Source: Lysobacter defluvii IMMIB APB-9 = DSM 18482 (GTDB lineage Bacteria; Pseudomonadota; Gammaproteobacteria; Xanthomonadales; Xanthomonadaceae). From it: 64,000 bases of DNA. The notes below the pieces were generated by a model, which saw only the letters and a program-made list of their open reading frames with translations, had not been told where the DNA came from and did no database searches. The stretch spans positions 62,001 to 126,000 of the forward strand of contig NZ_AUHT01000005.1 of NCBI RefSeq assembly GCF_000423325.1, given 5' to 3'. The translations under genes and the position numbers were made by a program. Below, in pieces: positions 12,436 to 23,604 of this stretch (position 1 is its first letter; each line of letters opens with the position of its first letter).

Positions 12436-12840
12436 TCACAGTGCGTCGATGTCCCCGAGCGCGCGGATCAGCCTGCGTGCTCGCTTGTCCGGCCTGCCCT
12501 CCGGCGGCTTGTACCCGACGCGCTCGGCGGCGCGGCGTGCCCTCGCCTCCTCGCGCGCCTGGCGCGACGCGTCCGATTCTGCGTACAGCGCCTGCGCGAC
12601 CTTCGCCGGGCCGCGGGTGTCGCTAAGCCCGAGCACTTCCAGTTCGAACACCTCGTCGCCGCGCGTGACCTTCAGCGCGTCGCCCACGCGTACTGCGCGG
12701 GACGGCTTGGGCCGCTGGCCGCCGACTTCGATCTTTCCGTGCTCGACCGCCTGCTTTGCCAGGCTGCGGGTCTTGAAGAAGCGCGCGGCCCACAGCCACA
12801 GGTCCAGGCGGACGGTTTCGTTTTGCTCGGGACGGTCCAT
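12436..12840 (-). CDS. hslR: Heat shock protein 15 / S4-domain ribosome rescue factor
   Basis: Hsp15 binds stalled 50S subunits that still carry peptidyl-tRNA. The 134-residue protein starts at ATG 12840 (MDRPEQNETVRLDLWLWAAR). The S4 RNA-binding domain (VRLDLWLWAARFFKTRSLAK) is followed by the basic tail SRQAREEARARRAAERVGYK. The frame is open further upstream, but that part is low-complexity sequence crossing the rplS terminator and antisense to nothing conserved. It lies downstream of the rplS terminator, so it probably has its own promoter. Confidence 0.92.
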   Translation of the reverse strand: MDRPEQNETVRLDLWLWAARFFKTRSLAKQAVEHGKIEVGGQRPKPSRAVRVGDALKVTRGDEVFELEVLGLSDTRGPAKVAQALYAESDASRQAREEARARRAAERVGYKPPEGRPDKRARRLIRALGDIDAL

Positions 12841-12894
12841 GCAGCGCCATGATGCCTCGCCCACGGTGGGCACGGCCTGAACCCGGAAACGACA

Positions 12895-12916
12895 ACGGCC
12901 GCCCAAGGGCGGCCGT
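12895..12916 (-). terminator. Terminator after rplS
   Basis: Perfect 10-bp stem ACGGCCGCCC / GGGCGGCCGT with a 2-nt loop. On the minus strand it is followed by TGTCGTTTCC. It lies 22 bp after the rplS stop and closes the rpsP-rimM-trmD-rplS operon. Confidence 0.75.
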
Positions 12917-12937
12917 CGTGCACGACTTGCGTCGGTA

Positions 12938-13411
12938 TTACTCGGCGTCGGCAGCCGGGGCCTCTTCGGCCGGGGCGGCCGGGGCCTTGGCGGCCTGCTC
13001 GGCGGCCTTCGCGGCCTGGGCCTGCGCCAGGGCCTTGGCGCGGGCATTGCCGGCCAGGTCTTCCTTGATGCGCGCCTTCTTGCCTTCCAGGCCACGCAGG
13101 TAGTACAGCTTGCCGGCGCGGACCTTGCCGCGGCGCTTGACCTCGACCGAATCGATGGTCGCGCTGTGGACCTGGAACACGCGCTCCACGCCGAAGCCGT
13201 GGGAGATCTTGCGGACGGTGAACGCCGAGTTCAGGCCGGCGTTCTTGGTCGCGATGACCACGCCCTCGTAGGCCTGCACGCGCTCGCGGTTGCCTTCCTT
13301 GACCTTCACGTTGACGACGACGGTGTCACCGGGGCCGAAGGCGGGCAGCTCGCGCTGGATCTGCTGGGACTCGAACTCCTGCAGCAGGGTGTTGATGGAG
13401 GGCTTGTTCAT
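12938..13411 (-). CDS. rplS: 50S ribosomal protein L19
   Basis: Structural protein at the 30S-50S interface. The protein has 157 residues from ATG 13411 ([14 protein letters not shown]). The core ([56 protein letters not shown]) is standard; the roughly 40-residue Ala/Glu-rich tail is longer than the E. coli protein (115 residues) and typical of xanthomonads. Last gene of its operon. Confidence 0.98.
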   Translation of the reverse strand: MNKPSINTLLQEFESQQIQRELPAFGPGDTVVVNVKVKEGNRERVQAYEGVVIATKNAGLNSAFTVRKISHGFGVERVFQVHSATIDSVEVKRRGKVRAGKLYYLRGLEGKKARIKEDLAGNARAKALAQAQAAKAAEQAAKAPAAPAEEAPAADAE

Positions 13412-13530
13412 GGTGGTGGCCTGTTGGAATGGTTGTATGCGCGAGTGCACGTGGACCCGCGTCATGGCATGAAGCCGGGCATTATGGGGGGTTGGAGGGG
13501 GCGGGCGCAAGGAGGGGCGCGGGTAGGAGC

Positions 13531-13560
13531 GGGAACCGGGAACAGGGAACCGGGAACGTG
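13531..13560 (+). repeat. GGGAAC(C/A)-type short tandem repeat
   Basis: GGGAACCGGGAACAGGGAAC followed by CGGGAAC, four units of a GGGAAC heptamer-like motif. The same motif forms the arms of the large inverted repeat at 16812-17027. It lies between trmD and rplS inside the operon. Confidence 0.65.
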
Positions 13561-13609
13561 GGGTGTGTCGTGGTTCGCCGTACGTCCCAGTAGCGCCCAA
13601 GGGTGGGGC

Positions 13610-14350
13610 TTACTGCCCCCTGCCCTTGCGGATCGCGTCGAGCAGTTTGAGGTCGGCCTTGGTCAGGGGGGCTTCGTCGAGGAGCTCGGGGCGGCGTTCC
13701 AGGGTGCGGCGGAGGGATTGCTCGCGGCGCCATTTGGCGATCTCGGCGTGGTTGCCGGAGAGCAGGACGTCGGGGACCTTGCCGAGTTCGTGCTCCACGG
13801 GGCGGGTGTAGTGGGGGCAGTCGAGGAGGCCGTCCTGAAAGCTGTCCTGCTCTGCGGATTCGGCGTCGTTCAGGGCGCCGTCCTGCAGACGCGCCACGGC
13901 GTCGACCACCACGGCCGCGGCCAGTTCGCCGCCAGACAGCACGTAGTCGCCGATCGACAGCTCCTCGTCGACCTCGGCCTGCACCAGGCGCTCGTCCACG
14001 CCCTCGTAGCGGCCGCACAGCAGTACCACGCGTTCCAGGCCGGCGAGCTCGCGGGCCTTGTCCTGGTCGAAGCGGCGCCCCTGGGGGCTCATGTAGATCA
14101 CCCGGACCGGACCTTCGGCAGCTTCGCGGGCGGCCTGGATCGCGCGGCGCAATGGGTCGACCAGCATGACCATGCCCGGTCCGCCGCCGAAGGGACGATC
14201 GTCGACGCGGCGGTAGTTGCCCTCGGCGTAGTCGCGGGGGTTCCAGGCGTGGAGGGACAGCAGGCTGCGCTCAAGGGCGCGGCCGGTGACACCGAAGGCG
14301 GCGCACTGGGCGATGAGGTCGGGGAACAGGGTGATTACGTCGATGCGCAT
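13610..14350 (-). CDS. trmD: tRNA (guanine-37-N1)-methyltransferase
   Basis: Methylates G37 next to the anticodon to prevent frameshifting. The protein is 246 residues from ATG 14350 ([12 protein letters not shown]). The trefoil-knot SAM site is visible as [15 protein letters not shown] and [14 protein letters not shown]. An in-frame upstream extension to 14473 is translated repeat sequence and was rejected. Second-last gene of rpsP-rimM-trmD-rplS. The 198-bp gap to rplS holds a GGGAACCGGGAAC-type tandem repeat near 13530-13560. Confidence 0.97.
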   Translation of the reverse strand: MRIDVITLFPDLIAQCAAFGVTGRALERSLLSLHAWNPRDYAEGNYRRVDDRPFGGGPGMVMLVDPLRRAIQAAREAAEGPVRVIYMSPQGRRFDQDKARELAGLERVVLLCGRYEGVDERLVQAEVDEELSIGDYVLSGGELAAAVVVDAVARLQDGALNDAESAEQDSFQDGLLDCPHYTRPVEHELGKVPDVLLSGNHAEIAKWRREQSLRRTLERRPELLDEAPLTKADLKLLDAIRKGRGQ

Positions 14351-14371
14351 CTTGGGTCCTTGGGACGCCCT

Positions 14372-14488
14372 TATCCGCCCCTCGGGCACGTTGACTCGCC
14401 ACATCCATGTGGCTCGCCCTCCGGGCGGCTTCGCCGTCCAAATCGGCAGTCCCTGCCGATTTGTCTCCCGCAAGCAGGAGAAGGGAAA
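14372..14488. repeat. Degenerate family-2 intergenic repeat between trmD and rimM
   Basis: Contains TTATCCGCCCCTCGGGCACG, GGCTCGCCCTCCGGGCGGC, AAATCGGCAGTCCCTGCCGA and CTCCCGCAAGCAGGAGAAGGG. The two arms are diverged and separated by extra small hairpins, so this is probably an old copy. It explains the false N-terminal extension of trmD. Confidence 0.6.
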
Positions 14489-14489
14489 G

Positions 14490-15011
14490 TCAGGTGGACC
14501 AGTCGGGGTCCCAGTCGACCGTCATCGTCCCGGCCCCGATGTCCACGTCCACCACGTATTGGGGACGCACGAAGGGAACCAGGTGCTCGGCCTCGCCGCC
14601 GCGCACCACGACCACGTCGTTGGCGCCGGTGGAGAACAGGTGGGAGACCCGGCCGAGTTCGACGCCTTCGGTGTTCAGCACGCGCAGGCCTTCCAGGTCC
14701 GCCCAGTAGAACTCACCGGGCGCTGCCCTGGGAAGCTGCTCGCGGGGAACGTGGATCTCCAGGCCGCGCAGGGCCTCGGCCGCGTCGCGGTCATCCACGC
14801 CGGGGAAGCGGGCCACGATGTGCTTGCCCTGGACCTTGCCCGACACGCGGCCCGTCGTGCGCTCGGCGCCGCGGGCGTCCACGAGGGTCCAGGGCTGGTA
14901 GTCGAAGATGGCGTCGCGCGGGTCGGTGAAGGACTCGAGCTTCACTTCCCCACGCAAGCCAAGGGCGCCTGCAACCCTACCAAGCAGGATGCGGCGCCCT
15001 TGATCGTTCAT
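14490..15011 (-). CDS. rimM: 16S rRNA maturation factor RimM
   Basis: Helps assemble the 30S head, binding S19. The protein is 173 residues ([18 protein letters not shown]) with the N-terminal RimM beta-barrel and the C-terminal PRC-barrel ([40 protein letters not shown]). 37 bp downstream of rpsP in the conserved operon. Confidence 0.96.
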   Translation of the reverse strand: MNDQGRRILLGRVAGALGLRGEVKLESFTDPRDAIFDYQPWTLVDARGAERTTGRVSGKVQGKHIVARFPGVDDRDAAEALRGLEIHVPREQLPRAAPGEFYWADLEGLRVLNTEGVELGRVSHLFSTGANDVVVVRGGEAEHLVPFVRPQYVVDVDIGAGTMTVDWDPDWST

Positions 15012-15048
15012 GCGTCCAGGGCCGCGCGGCGGGCGCGCGGCACTCGGC

Positions 15049-15324
15049 TCAGGCTGCTTCGCCCGCCGGGGCGGCGGCAGCTGCCTTCTGGTGGTCCTTG
15101 TACAGCGCGGCGACCTTGTCGCTCATCTGCGCGCCGTTGGAGACCCAGTACTTCACGCGCTCGTCCTCGATCACGATGCGCTGCTCGCCGCCGGTGGCGA
15201 CCGGGTTGTAGTACCCGACGCGCTCGATGTTGCGGCCGTTGCGTGCGCTGCGGCTGTCGGTGACGACGATGTGGTAGAAGGGGCGCTTCTTGGCGCCGCC
15301 GCGTGCCAGTCGGATCTTGACCAT
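15049..15324 (-). CDS. rpsP: 30S ribosomal protein S16
   Basis: Ribosomal small-subunit protein. The 91-residue protein begins [20 protein letters not shown] and has the conserved [19 protein letters not shown]. First gene of the rpsP-rimM-trmD-rplS operon, 65 bp downstream of ffh on the same strand. The Ala-rich end ([12 protein letters not shown]) is a lineage extension. Confidence 0.98.
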   Translation of the reverse strand: MVKIRLARGGAKKRPFYHIVVTDSRSARNGRNIERVGYYNPVATGGEQRIVIEDERVKYWVSNGAQMSDKVAALYKDHQKAAAAAPAGEAA

Positions 15325-15389
15325 GGTGTTTTCCTGTGTTGCCCAGCCGCCGGTATGACGGGGTAAGCCGGCAAGTATAGCGGCCCGGA

Positions 15390-16760
15390 TCAGCGGAACG
15401 GAAGACCCCGCCCGCCCGCGCCCATCAATCCCTTCATGCCGCGCATCATCCCCTTCATGCCGCCGCGGCCCATCTTGGCCATCATCTTTTCCATCTGCTG
15501 GTACTGCTTCATCAGCCGGTTGACGTCGGCGGGGGTGACGCCGGCACCGGCGGCGATGCGCTTGCGGCGGGAACCGTTCAGCAGCGCCGGGTTGCGGCGC
15601 TCCTTCTTGGTCATGGAGCCGATGATGGCGATCAGGCGCGGCACTTCCTTGCCGGTCACCTGCTCCTTTACGTGGTCGGGGATCTGCCCGACGCCCGGCA
15701 GCTTGTCCATCAGCCCGCCGATGCCGCCCATGTTCTGCATCTGCTCGAGCTGGTCGCGCATGTCGTTGAGGTCGAACTTGCGCCCCTTCGCCACCTTCGC
15801 CGCGAGCTTGGCCGCCTTGTCCTGGTCGACCTGCTGCTCGACCTGCTCGACCAGGCTGAGCACGTCGCCCATGTCGAGGATGCGGTTGGCGACGCGGTCC
15901 GGGTGGAACACGTCCAGCCCGTCCATCTTCTCGCTGGTGCCGATGAACTTGATCGGCTTGCCGGTGACGTAGCGGACGCTCAGCGCCGCGCCGCCACGGG
16001 CATCACCGTCGGTCTTGGTGAGCACCACGCCGGTCAGCGGCAGCGCCTCGCCGAAGGCCTTGGCCGTGTTGGCCGCGTCCTGGCCGGTCATCGAGTCGAC
16101 GACGAACAGCGTCTCTGCCGGATTGATGGCCGCATGCAGCGCCTTGATCTCGGCCATCATCTGCTCGTCGACGGCCAGGCGGCCGGCGGTGTCGACCAGC
16201 AGCACGTCGACGTAGGTCTTCTTCGCCTCGGCGATCGCCGCGCGGACGATGTCCTCCGGGCGCTGGTCGGTACTCGACGGGAAGAATGCCACCTGCGCCT
16301 GCCCGGCGAGGGTCTCCAGCTGGTCGATCGCGGCCGGACGGTAGACGTCGGCGCTGACCACCATCACCTTCTTCTTGCGCTTTTCGCGCAGCAGCTTCGC
16401 GAGCTTGCCGACGGTGGTCGTCTTGCCCGCGCCCTGCAGGCCCGCCACCAGCACCACGGCCGGCGGCTGCACGTTCAGGTTGAGCTCGGACGACTGCGCG
16501 CCCATGACCGCGGCCATCTCGTCGCGGACGATCTTGATCAGCGCCTGGCCTGGCGTCAGGGACTTGAGCACCTCCTGCCCGACCGCACGGACCTTGATCC
16601 GCTCCACCATCGCCTGCACCACCGGCAGCGCGACGTCGGCCTCCAGCAACGCAATGCGCACCTCGCGGGTGGCCTCGCGGATGTTCTCCTCGGTCAGCCG
16701 GCCACGGCCGCGCAGGCGCTCGATGGTGCCGGACAGACGCTGGGTGAGGGACTCGAACAT
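15390..16760 (-). CDS. ffh: Signal recognition particle protein Ffh
   Basis: GTPase that binds signal sequences and 4.5S RNA and targets inner-membrane proteins to FtsY. The protein is 456 residues: N domain, G domain with GLQGAGKT at 107-114, DTAGR and [14 protein letters not shown], and a methionine-rich M domain ending [23 protein letters not shown] 16760 gives the usual N-terminus [10 protein letters not shown]. Directly upstream of rpsP. Confidence 0.98.
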   Translation of the reverse strand: MFESLTQRLSGTIERLRGRGRLTEENIREATREVRIALLEADVALPVVQAMVERIKVRAVGQEVLKSLTPGQALIKIVRDEMAAVMGAQSSELNLNVQPPAVVLVAGLQGAGKTTTVGKLAKLLREKRKKKVMVVSADVYRPAAIDQLETLAGQAQVAFFPSSTDQRPEDIVRAAIAEAKKTYVDVLLVDTAGRLAVDEQMMAEIKALHAAINPAETLFVVDSMTGQDAANTAKAFGEALPLTGVVLTKTDGDARGGAALSVRYVTGKPIKFIGTSEKMDGLDVFHPDRVANRILDMGDVLSLVEQVEQQVDQDKAAKLAAKVAKGRKFDLNDMRDQLEQMQNMGGIGGLMDKLPGVGQIPDHVKEQVTGKEVPRLIAIIGSMTKKERRNPALLNGSRRKRIAAGAGVTPADVNRLMKQYQQMEKMMAKMGRGGMKGMMRGMKGLMGAGGRGLPFR

Positions 16761-16811
16761 GGTGCGGGGACCTGGGGTGGTGCGGGGGTGGTCATTGTAG
16801 GGGAGAAGCGG

Positions 16812-17027
16812 AAGGCGGGAACCGGGAACGGGGAACAGGGAACGGGAGGTCGCGGGGGCGTGGCGGTCGCGGGTCCCGGGCTGTTACCGAGTAATCACGG
16901 ACCGGTCGTGCCGGCGCCGCAGCGTGCCGTCAGCCGGCGGCGTGCCCGCTGGCAAGGAACCGCAGCCGGGCAACGTGACGACGCCGCGCCCTTTCGTTCC
17001 CTGTTCCCCGTTCCCGGTTCCCGCCTT
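16812..17027. repeat. Element bounded by perfect 33-bp inverted repeats
   Basis: The left arm 16812-16844 (AAGGCGGGAACCGGGAACGG...) and the right arm 16995-17027 are exact reverse complements over 33 bp, made of GGGAAC-type units. They enclose about 150 bp with no recognisable gene. The right arm overlaps the first base or two of the TAA stop of the minus-strand membrane protein gene. It could be a small non-autonomous mobile element or a structured RNA; nothing in the core decides. Confidence 0.7.
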
Positions 17028-17811
17028 ACCTCACCCCCAGCACCACCTCCAACACGAACTTCGACCCGAAGAACGCCAGCACCAGCAGCCCCATCGCCAC
17101 CAGGGTCCAGCGCACCGCCGTCGGCCCCCGCCAGCCATAGCGCCACCGCCCGGCCAGGAGCGCCCCGAACACCACCCAGGAGAGCGCACTCAGCACGGTC
17201 TTGTGGACCAGGTGCTGGGCCAGCAGGTCGTGGACGAACAGCACGCCGGTCAGCAGGGTCGCGCTTAGCAGCACGAAGCCGGCCTTGATGGTGCGGAACA
17301 GCAGGGTTTCCAGCTCCACCAGCGGCGGCAGCGCGCGCAGCCAGCCGCGCAGTGCGTGCCGGCGCAGCGCCCGCTCCTGCAGCCACAGCATCACCGCGAG
17401 CAACGCGGCCACGGCCAGCGTTGCCGAGGACAGCAGGGCCAGCCAGGCATGCAGCTGCAGGCGCCAGTCGAGCGGGATCGGCTGCAAGTTGCCGCGCAGC
17501 TCGTGCCCGGCCAGCGCCAGCGCCGCCAGCGGATAGACCACCACCCCCAGCAACGCCATGCGTCCCCGCGCCCCCACCACCGTGGTCAGCACCCCCATGG
17601 CGAGGGTCACCAGCGACAGCGCGGCGAAGAAGTGCAGGTCCGCCCCGCCGGTGGCGACCCAGTCCATCACGTGGACCAGCCCGTGCAGGGCGATGCCGCC
17701 GACGGCCAGGACCACCCAACCCCGCGCCGCCACGTGGCCACGGGCCACGGTGGCCGCCAGCCAGGCGGCAGCGGCCAGGTAGAGGAGAACGCTTATCAGT
17801 GCACCGGTCAT
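17026..17811 (-). CDS. CcsA/YpjD-like inner-membrane protein
   Basis: Polytopic membrane protein of the cytochrome c assembly (CcsA/CcmC/HemX) superfamily, usually found beside ffh and called YpjD or CorE in gammaproteobacteria. The protein is 261 residues with about eight hydrophobic segments and conserved histidines (GIALHGLVHVMDW, HAWLALLSSATL, HDLLAQHLVHKTVLSALSWV) that could serve haem or membrane function. A real role in cytochrome c maturation is unproven for this subgroup. It is transcribed towards ffh. Confidence 0.82.
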   Translation of the reverse strand: MTGALISVLLYLAAAAWLAATVARGHVAARGWVVLAVGGIALHGLVHVMDWVATGGADLHFFAALSLVTLAMGVLTTVVGARGRMALLGVVVYPLAALALAGHELRGNLQPIPLDWRLQLHAWLALLSSATLAVAALLAVMLWLQERALRRHALRGWLRALPPLVELETLLFRTIKAGFVLLSATLLTGVLFVHDLLAQHLVHKTVLSALSWVVFGALLAGRWRYGWRGPTAVRWTLVAMGLLVLAFFGSKFVLEVVLGVR

Positions 17812-17833
17812 CCGGGGGATTGTAGGGCTCCTA

Positions 17834-18060
17834 TCCCCTCTCCAAGCATCCGTCCCCTCTCCCGCTTGCGGGAGAGGGTTAGGGTGAGGGGCTTTTGCTT
17901 TTTGCTCTTCAGGAACCAGGAAAGCAAAAAGCTGCCCTCATCCGCCCTTCGGGCACCTCGCTCCGCGCCCCGGCCCTCGCGAGGGCGCGAGGGCGTTCGA
18001 GGCTGCGCGAGCCAATGGCTCGCAAACGCAGCCTCTCACCCCGCAGGGCGGGAGAAGGGA
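17834..18060. repeat. Family-2 intergenic repeat (copy 4, with insert)
   Basis: Arms CCCCTCTCCCGCTTGCGGGA and, at the far end, CCCGCAGGGCGGGAGAAGGG. The middle has AGGGTGAGGGGCTTTTGC, an AGCAAAAAGC stretch, TCATCCGCCCTTCGGGCACC and about 60 bp of extra short palindromes (CGCGAGGGCGCGAGGGCG). It fills the gap between the CcsA-like gene and the radA stop. Confidence 0.8.
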
Positions 18061-18063
18061 ACG

Positions 18064-19476
18064 TCACAAAGCGTCGAGCGCCTCGGACAGCGTCCGCGCC
18101 GGCACCACCTCAAGCTCCCCCACCCTGCGCCCCTTCGGCGCATTCGCCCTGGGAACGATTGCCCGGCGGAACCCATGCGTCGCGGCCTCCTTCAGCCGGT
18201 CCTCGCCGTTGGGCACGGGGCGGATCTCGCCGGACAGGCCGACCTCGCCGAAGGCGATGGTGCGCTCGGGCAGGGGTTGGTCGCGCAGGCTGGACAGGAC
18301 GGCCAGCAGCACGGGGAGGTCGGCCGCCGTCTCCTGGACGCGGATGCCGCCGACCACGTTCACGAACACGTCCTGGTCGCCGACGGCCACGCCGCCGTGG
18401 CGGTGCAGCACCGCCAGCAGCATCGCCAGGCGGTTGCCCTCGAGACCGACGGCGACCCGGCGCGGGTTGCTCAGCGGCGAGGAATCCACCAGCGCCTGGA
18501 CCTCCACCAGCAGCGGCCGGGTGCCCTCGCGCGTGACCATCACGCAGCTGCCGGGCTGCGGGCCTTCGCTGCCGGACAGGAAAATCGCCGAAGGGTTCGC
18601 CACCTCGCGCAGGCCCTTGTCGCCCATCGCGAACACGCCGAGCTCGTTGACCGCGCCGAAGCGGTTCTTGAACGCGCGCAGCACCCGGAACCGGCTTCCC
18701 GACTCGCCCTCGAAGTACAGCACCGCGTCGACCATGTGCTCGAGCACGCGCGGACCGGCGATGCCGCCCTCCTTGGTCACGTGGCCGACCAGGAACACCG
18801 CGGTCCCGGTTTCCTTCGCGTAGCGCACCAGCCGCGCCGCGCTCTCGCGGACCTGGCTTACCGAGCCGGGCGCGGCGGTCAGCGATTCGGTCCATAGCGT
18901 CTGCACCGAGTCGGCGACCACCAGCCCCGGCTTCATCGACGCCGCCTGCTCCAGGATCCGCTCGATGCCGGTCTCGGCGAGCGCGCTCACCCCGTCCAGC
19001 GGCAGGCCAAGGCGCGCGCCGCGGCCGGCGACCTGGGCCAACGACTCCTCGCCGGTCACGTACAGCGACGGCAACCGCGCGCCCATGGCAGCGACCGCCT
19101 GCAACAGCAGCGTCGACTTGCCGATGCCCGGGTCGCCGCCCACCAGCACCACCGCCCCAGGCACCAGGCCGCCGCCCAGCACGCGGTCAAGCTCGCCGAT
19201 GCCGGTGGAGACCCGCGCCTCCTCGGTGCGGGTGACGTCCTTGAGTGCGGTGACCTTCGGCGGATCGACCTTGCCGGCCCAGCCCGAGCGGCGCGCCGCG
19301 GCCGGGGCCCCGCCCTTGCCCGCCGCCGGCTCGACGACGAATTCCGACAGCGTGTTCCACTCCCCGCATTCCGCGCACTGGCCCTGCCACTTGGAGTGGT
19401 CGGCCCCGCACTGGGTGCAGACGTAGGCGACCTTGGCCTTGCTGGACGTGCGGGGACTCTTGGTGGCGATCGACAT
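18064..19476 (-). CDS. radA: DNA repair protein RadA (Sms)
   Basis: RecA-like ATPase that promotes branch migration in recombinational repair. The protein has 470 residues from ATG 19476 (MSIATKSPRTSSKAK). It shows a C4 zinc finger (Cys20, 23, 34, 37), Walker A GGDPGIGKST at 113-122, the RadA-specific KNRFG at 270-274, and a Lon-protease-like C-terminal domain (FVNVVGGIRVQETAADLPV). An in-frame upstream stretch to 19743 is a shadow over the next gene's end. Confidence 0.96.
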   Translation of the reverse strand: MSIATKSPRTSSKAKVAYVCTQCGADHSKWQGQCAECGEWNTLSEFVVEPAAGKGGAPAAARRSGWAGKVDPPKVTALKDVTRTEEARVSTGIGELDRVLGGGLVPGAVVLVGGDPGIGKSTLLLQAVAAMGARLPSLYVTGEESLAQVAGRGARLGLPLDGVSALAETGIERILEQAASMKPGLVVADSVQTLWTESLTAAPGSVSQVRESAARLVRYAKETGTAVFLVGHVTKEGGIAGPRVLEHMVDAVLYFEGESGSRFRVLRAFKNRFGAVNELGVFAMGDKGLREVANPSAIFLSGSEGPQPGSCVMVTREGTRPLLVEVQALVDSSPLSNPRRVAVGLEGNRLAMLLAVLHRHGGVAVGDQDVFVNVVGGIRVQETAADLPVLLAVLSSLRDQPLPERTIAFGEVGLSGEIRPVPNGEDRLKEAATHGFRRAIVPRANAPKGRRVGELEVVPARTLSEALDAL

Positions 19477-19603
19477 GGGCGACACGTGGCGGGGACGGGT
19501 GGCCAATGTAGCCCGGGCGCGTCGCGGGGGTTGCGACCGACGGCGGGCGGGCCGCGTCCGGGCGTGGCGCGATACGCCGCCCGGGCGGCTACCGCACCCT
19601 GCG

Positions 19604-20518
<915 letters not shown>

Positions 20519-20582
20519 GGGCTGTCGTGGTCTCCGGAGTTTGCGCGCAGTCTGCAGGAGCCGGTGTGATCTTCCCGCGACC

Positions 20583-21860
20583 TCAGAGCCGCCCGTCCGC
20601 AAAGCCATCGGGCAGCGCGGACTTCACGTCGTAGACCACGCACTCGGCTTTCCCGAACCCCCGGAGCGCCGCCGGCCCCTGCTCCAGCAGGCGGGCATGC
20701 GGGACAGCAAGGACCACCGCGTCGTAGGTGTCCGATGCGGGCTGGCCGACCAGGTCGATCCCGAACTCGCGCCGCGCTTCCGCTGCGTCCGCCCAAGGGT
20801 CGTGCACGTCCACCCGCGCATTCGACGCTTGCAGCTCGCGCACGATATCGATCACGCGGGTGTTCCGCAGATCCGGGCAGTCAGGCTTGAAGGTCAGCCC
20901 CAGCACCAGGATCCGCGAGTCGACGACGTTGATCCGCTTGCCGGCCATCAGCCGCAGCACCTGGTGCGCCACGTGCAGGCCCATGCGGCTGTTGATGCGC
21001 CGCGCGGTCAGGATCAGCTCCGGGTGGTAACCGAGCACCGTCGCCTTGTGGGTCAGGTAATACGGGTCCACGCCGATGCAGTGCCCGCCCACCAGTCCGG
21101 GCGTGAACGGCAGGAAATTCCACTTCGTGCGTGCCGCGGCGAGCACGTCCGTGGTGTCGATGCCCATGGTCTGGAAGATCATGGCCAACTCGTTGACCAG
21201 CGCGATGTTGACGTCGCGCTGGGTGTTCTCGATGACCTTGGCCGCCTCGGCGACCTTGATGCTGGGCGCGAGGTGGGTGCCGGCGGTGATGATCGTGCGG
21301 TACAGCGCGTCCACGAACTCCGCGGCCGCGGGCGTGGAGCCGGAGGTCACCTTGGTGATCGTCTCCAGGCGGCGCTCGCGGTCGCCCGGGTTGATCCGCT
21401 CGGGGCTGTAGCCGCAGAAGAAATCCCGGTTGTAGACGAGCCCGGAAGCCTGCTCCAGCAGCGGGACGCAGGCCTCCTCCGTGGTCCCCGGGTACACGGT
21501 AGATTCGTAGACCACCACGTCGCCCGGCTTCAGGTGCGCGCCGATGGTGCGGCTGGCCGCCTCGAGCGGCCGGAGATCCGGTCGCGTGGCGTCGTCGACC
21601 GGCGTCGGCACGGTGACGATGAAGACATTGCACCCCGCAAGGTCCGCGGGATCGGCGCTCAGCCGCAGGCGGGTGGCACCGGCCAGCGCGTCCGGGGTTG
21701 CTTCGCCGGTGCGGTCGCGGCCGGCACGCAGCTCATCGACCCGCGACGCATCGATGTCGAAGCCGAGGGTGTCGAAGTGCCGGCCGAACGCGGTGGCGAG
21801 CGGCAGGCCGACGTAGCCAAGGCCGACGACGGCAATGCGTACTGACTCGATCGGGCGCAT
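20583..21860 (-). CDS. UDP-N-acetylhexosamine 6-dehydrogenase (WbpA/WbpO/TviB type)
   Basis: NAD-dependent four-electron oxidation of a UDP-N-acetyl sugar to the uronic acid for surface polysaccharide. The protein is 425 residues from ATG 21860 ([20 protein letters not shown]). The NAD motif GLGYVG is at 13-18, the [10 protein letters not shown] loop is present, and the catalytic Cys261 sits in [15 protein letters not shown], the form seen in the UDP-GlcNAc(A)/GalNAc(A) subgroup. No other polysaccharide gene is adjacent, so the product pathway is open. Substrate is inferred. Confidence 0.87.
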   Translation of the reverse strand: MRPIESVRIAVVGLGYVGLPLATAFGRHFDTLGFDIDASRVDELRAGRDRTGEATPDALAGATRLRLSADPADLAGCNVFIVTVPTPVDDATRPDLRPLEAASRTIGAHLKPGDVVVYESTVYPGTTEEACVPLLEQASGLVYNRDFFCGYSPERINPGDRERRLETITKVTSGSTPAAAEFVDALYRTIITAGTHLAPSIKVAEAAKVIENTQRDVNIALVNELAMIFQTMGIDTTDVLAAARTKWNFLPFTPGLVGGHCIGVDPYYLTHKATVLGYHPELILTARRINSRMGLHVAHQVLRLMAGKRINVVDSRILVLGLTFKPDCPDLRNTRVIDIVRELQASNARVDVHDPWADAAEARREFGIDLVGQPASDTYDAVVLAVPHARLLEQGPAALRGFGKAECVVYDVKSALPDGFADGRL

Positions 21861-21947
21861 CCGGGTTCCCGCTCTGGTAGGGAGGCACGACTCTAAACGG
21901 CGCCGGCCGCCCCGGACAGCCCGGCACCGCCGCCCCGTAAACGACAA

Positions 21948-21968
21948 GGCCCGCCATCAAGGCGGGCC
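21948..21968 (-). terminator. Terminator after tRNA-Thr
   Basis: Perfect stem GGCCCGCC / GGCGGGCC with loop ATCAA. On the minus strand it is followed by TTGTCGTTTAC. It starts 10 bp after the tRNA 3' end. Confidence 0.7.
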
Positions 21969-21978
21969 CGTCGGAACC

Positions 21979-22054
<76 letters not shown>

Positions 22055-22091
22055 AAAGAAGCGGGATTCTAGGTTTCCCGGACACTCGTGG

Positions 22092-23042
22092 TCAATCGAC
22101 CAGCTGCACGCGAAGCTCCCGCGGCAGTGCGAACACCATGTTCTCCGGCTCACCCTGCAGCTCGGTCAGGCCACCCGCCCCCAGCTCTCGCAGCCGGTCG
22201 ATCACCCCGCGCACCAGGATGTCCGGCGCCGAGGCGCCCGCGGTCACGCCGATGCGCTTGCGCCCGGCGACCCACGCCGGGTCGATCTCGTCGGCGCCGT
22301 CGATCAGGTAGGACTCCACGCCCTCGCGCTCGGCGAGCTCGCGCAGGCGGTTGGAGTTGGAACTGTTGACAGAGCCGACCACCAGGATCAGGTCGCAGCG
22401 GGTCGCCAGCTCGCGCACCGCGTCCTGGCGGTTCTGGGTGGCGTAGCAGATGTCGTCCTTGCGCGGCCCCTGAATGGCCGGGAAGCGCTGGCGCAGGGCG
22501 TCGATGATCTCGAGCGTGTCGTCGACCGACAGCGTGGTCTGCGTCGTGTAGGCGATGTTGCCCGGCTGCGAGGGGGCCAGCGTGGCGACGTCATCCAGGT
22601 CCTCGACCAGGTAGATGTTGCCGCTGCCCTCGTTGCGCTGCCACTGGCCCATGGTGCCCTCGACCTCCGGATGGCCGGCGTGCCCGATCAGCACCATGTC
22701 GTGCCCGGCCCGGCAATGGCGGGCAACCTCCATGTGGACCTTGGTCACCAGCGGGCAGGTGGCGTCGAAGACCTTCAGCCCGCGCCGCTCGGCCTCGGCG
22801 CGTACCGCCTTGGACACCCCGTGGGCGCTGAAGATGACCGTGTTGCCGTCGGGCACCTCGTCGAGCTCCTCGACGAAGATCGCCCCGCGCGCCTTCAGGT
22901 CATCGACCACGAACTTGTTGTGCACCACCTCGTGGCGCACGTAGATCGGCGCCCCGAGCGTCTCGAGCGCCCGGTTGACGATCTCGATGGCCCGATCGAC
23001 GCCGGCGCAGAACCCCCGGGGGTTGGCAAGCACTAGATCCAT
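22092..23042 (-). CDS. ispH: 4-hydroxy-3-methylbut-2-enyl diphosphate reductase
   Basis: Last step of the MEP isoprenoid pathway, a [4Fe-4S] enzyme that makes IPP and DMAPP. With ATG 23042 the protein is 316 residues ([20 protein letters not shown]). Cluster cysteines are in GFCAG (Cys12), [11 protein letters not shown] and [12 protein letters not shown]. The conserved [13 protein letters not shown] follows. An alternative ATG at 23051 adds three residues; neither start has a clear ribosome-binding site. Downstream of lspA as in many gammaproteobacteria. Confidence 0.96.
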   Translation of the reverse strand: MDLVLANPRGFCAGVDRAIEIVNRALETLGAPIYVRHEVVHNKFVVDDLKARGAIFVEELDEVPDGNTVIFSAHGVSKAVRAEAERRGLKVFDATCPLVTKVHMEVARHCRAGHDMVLIGHAGHPEVEGTMGQWQRNEGSGNIYLVEDLDDVATLAPSQPGNIAYTTQTTLSVDDTLEIIDALRQRFPAIQGPRKDDICYATQNRQDAVRELATRCDLILVVGSVNSSNSNRLRELAEREGVESYLIDGADEIDPAWVAGRKRIGVTAGASAPDILVRGVIDRLRELGAGGLTELQGEPENMVFALPRELRVQLVD

Positions 23043-23087
23043 GCCGGCCATTGTACGCCGGGGCGCGGATACATCACCCGGGGCCGT

Positions 23088-23588
23088 TCACTCCCGGGCC
23101 GGCGTGGCGTCCTTCGTGAAGAACCCGAACACCGCGATCCCGATCGCCCCGCCGACGATCGCCGCATCGGCGATGTTGAACGCCGGCCAGTAGTAATCGC
23201 CCACGTACCACTGGATGAAGTCGACGACGTGCCCGTGGATGAAGCGGTCGATGACGTTCCCGATCGCCCCGCCGATCACCAGCGCGAACGGCATCGCGGT
23301 CTTCCAGTCCCCGCGCGGCGTACGCGTGAGCCAGAACGCCAGCAGTCCGCTGATCAAGATCGCCAGGGTGATGAAGAAGTACTTCTGCCAGCCCCCCGCA
23401 TCGCTGAGGAAGCTGAAGGCCGCCCCGGTGTTGTAGGTCCGGTACCAGTTCCAGAACCCCTCGATCACCGGGATCGGGGTGTATTCGGGGAGGGAGGTCA
23501 GCACCCAGATCTTCGTCAGCTGGTCCAGGACGAGGACCAGGGCGGAGAGGAGGAGCCAGGGGGCAGCGTTGGGCTTCTTTGCGGTCAT
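23088..23588 (-). CDS. lspA: Lipoprotein signal peptidase
   Basis: Inner-membrane aspartyl protease that cleaves prolipoprotein signal peptides. The protein is 166 residues with four hydrophobic segments. Catalytic Asp123 is in [11 protein letters not shown] and Asp141 in FNIADAAI, with the conserved [10 protein letters not shown] between. 165 bp downstream of ileS, separated by a family-2 repeat. Confidence 0.97.
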   Translation of the reverse strand: MTAKKPNAAPWLLLSALVLVLDQLTKIWVLTSLPEYTPIPVIEGFWNWYRTYNTGAAFSFLSDAGGWQKYFFITLAILISGLLAFWLTRTPRGDWKTAMPFALVIGGAIGNVIDRFIHGHVVDFIQWYVGDYYWPAFNIADAAIVGGAIGIAVFGFFTKDATPARE

Positions 23589-23604
23589 GGGTGTCCATAC
23601 TCTT

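Noticed and set aside
14351-14473. N-terminal extension of trmD
   Set aside because: Translates a degenerate intergenic repeat; TrmD proteins begin at [10 protein letters not shown].
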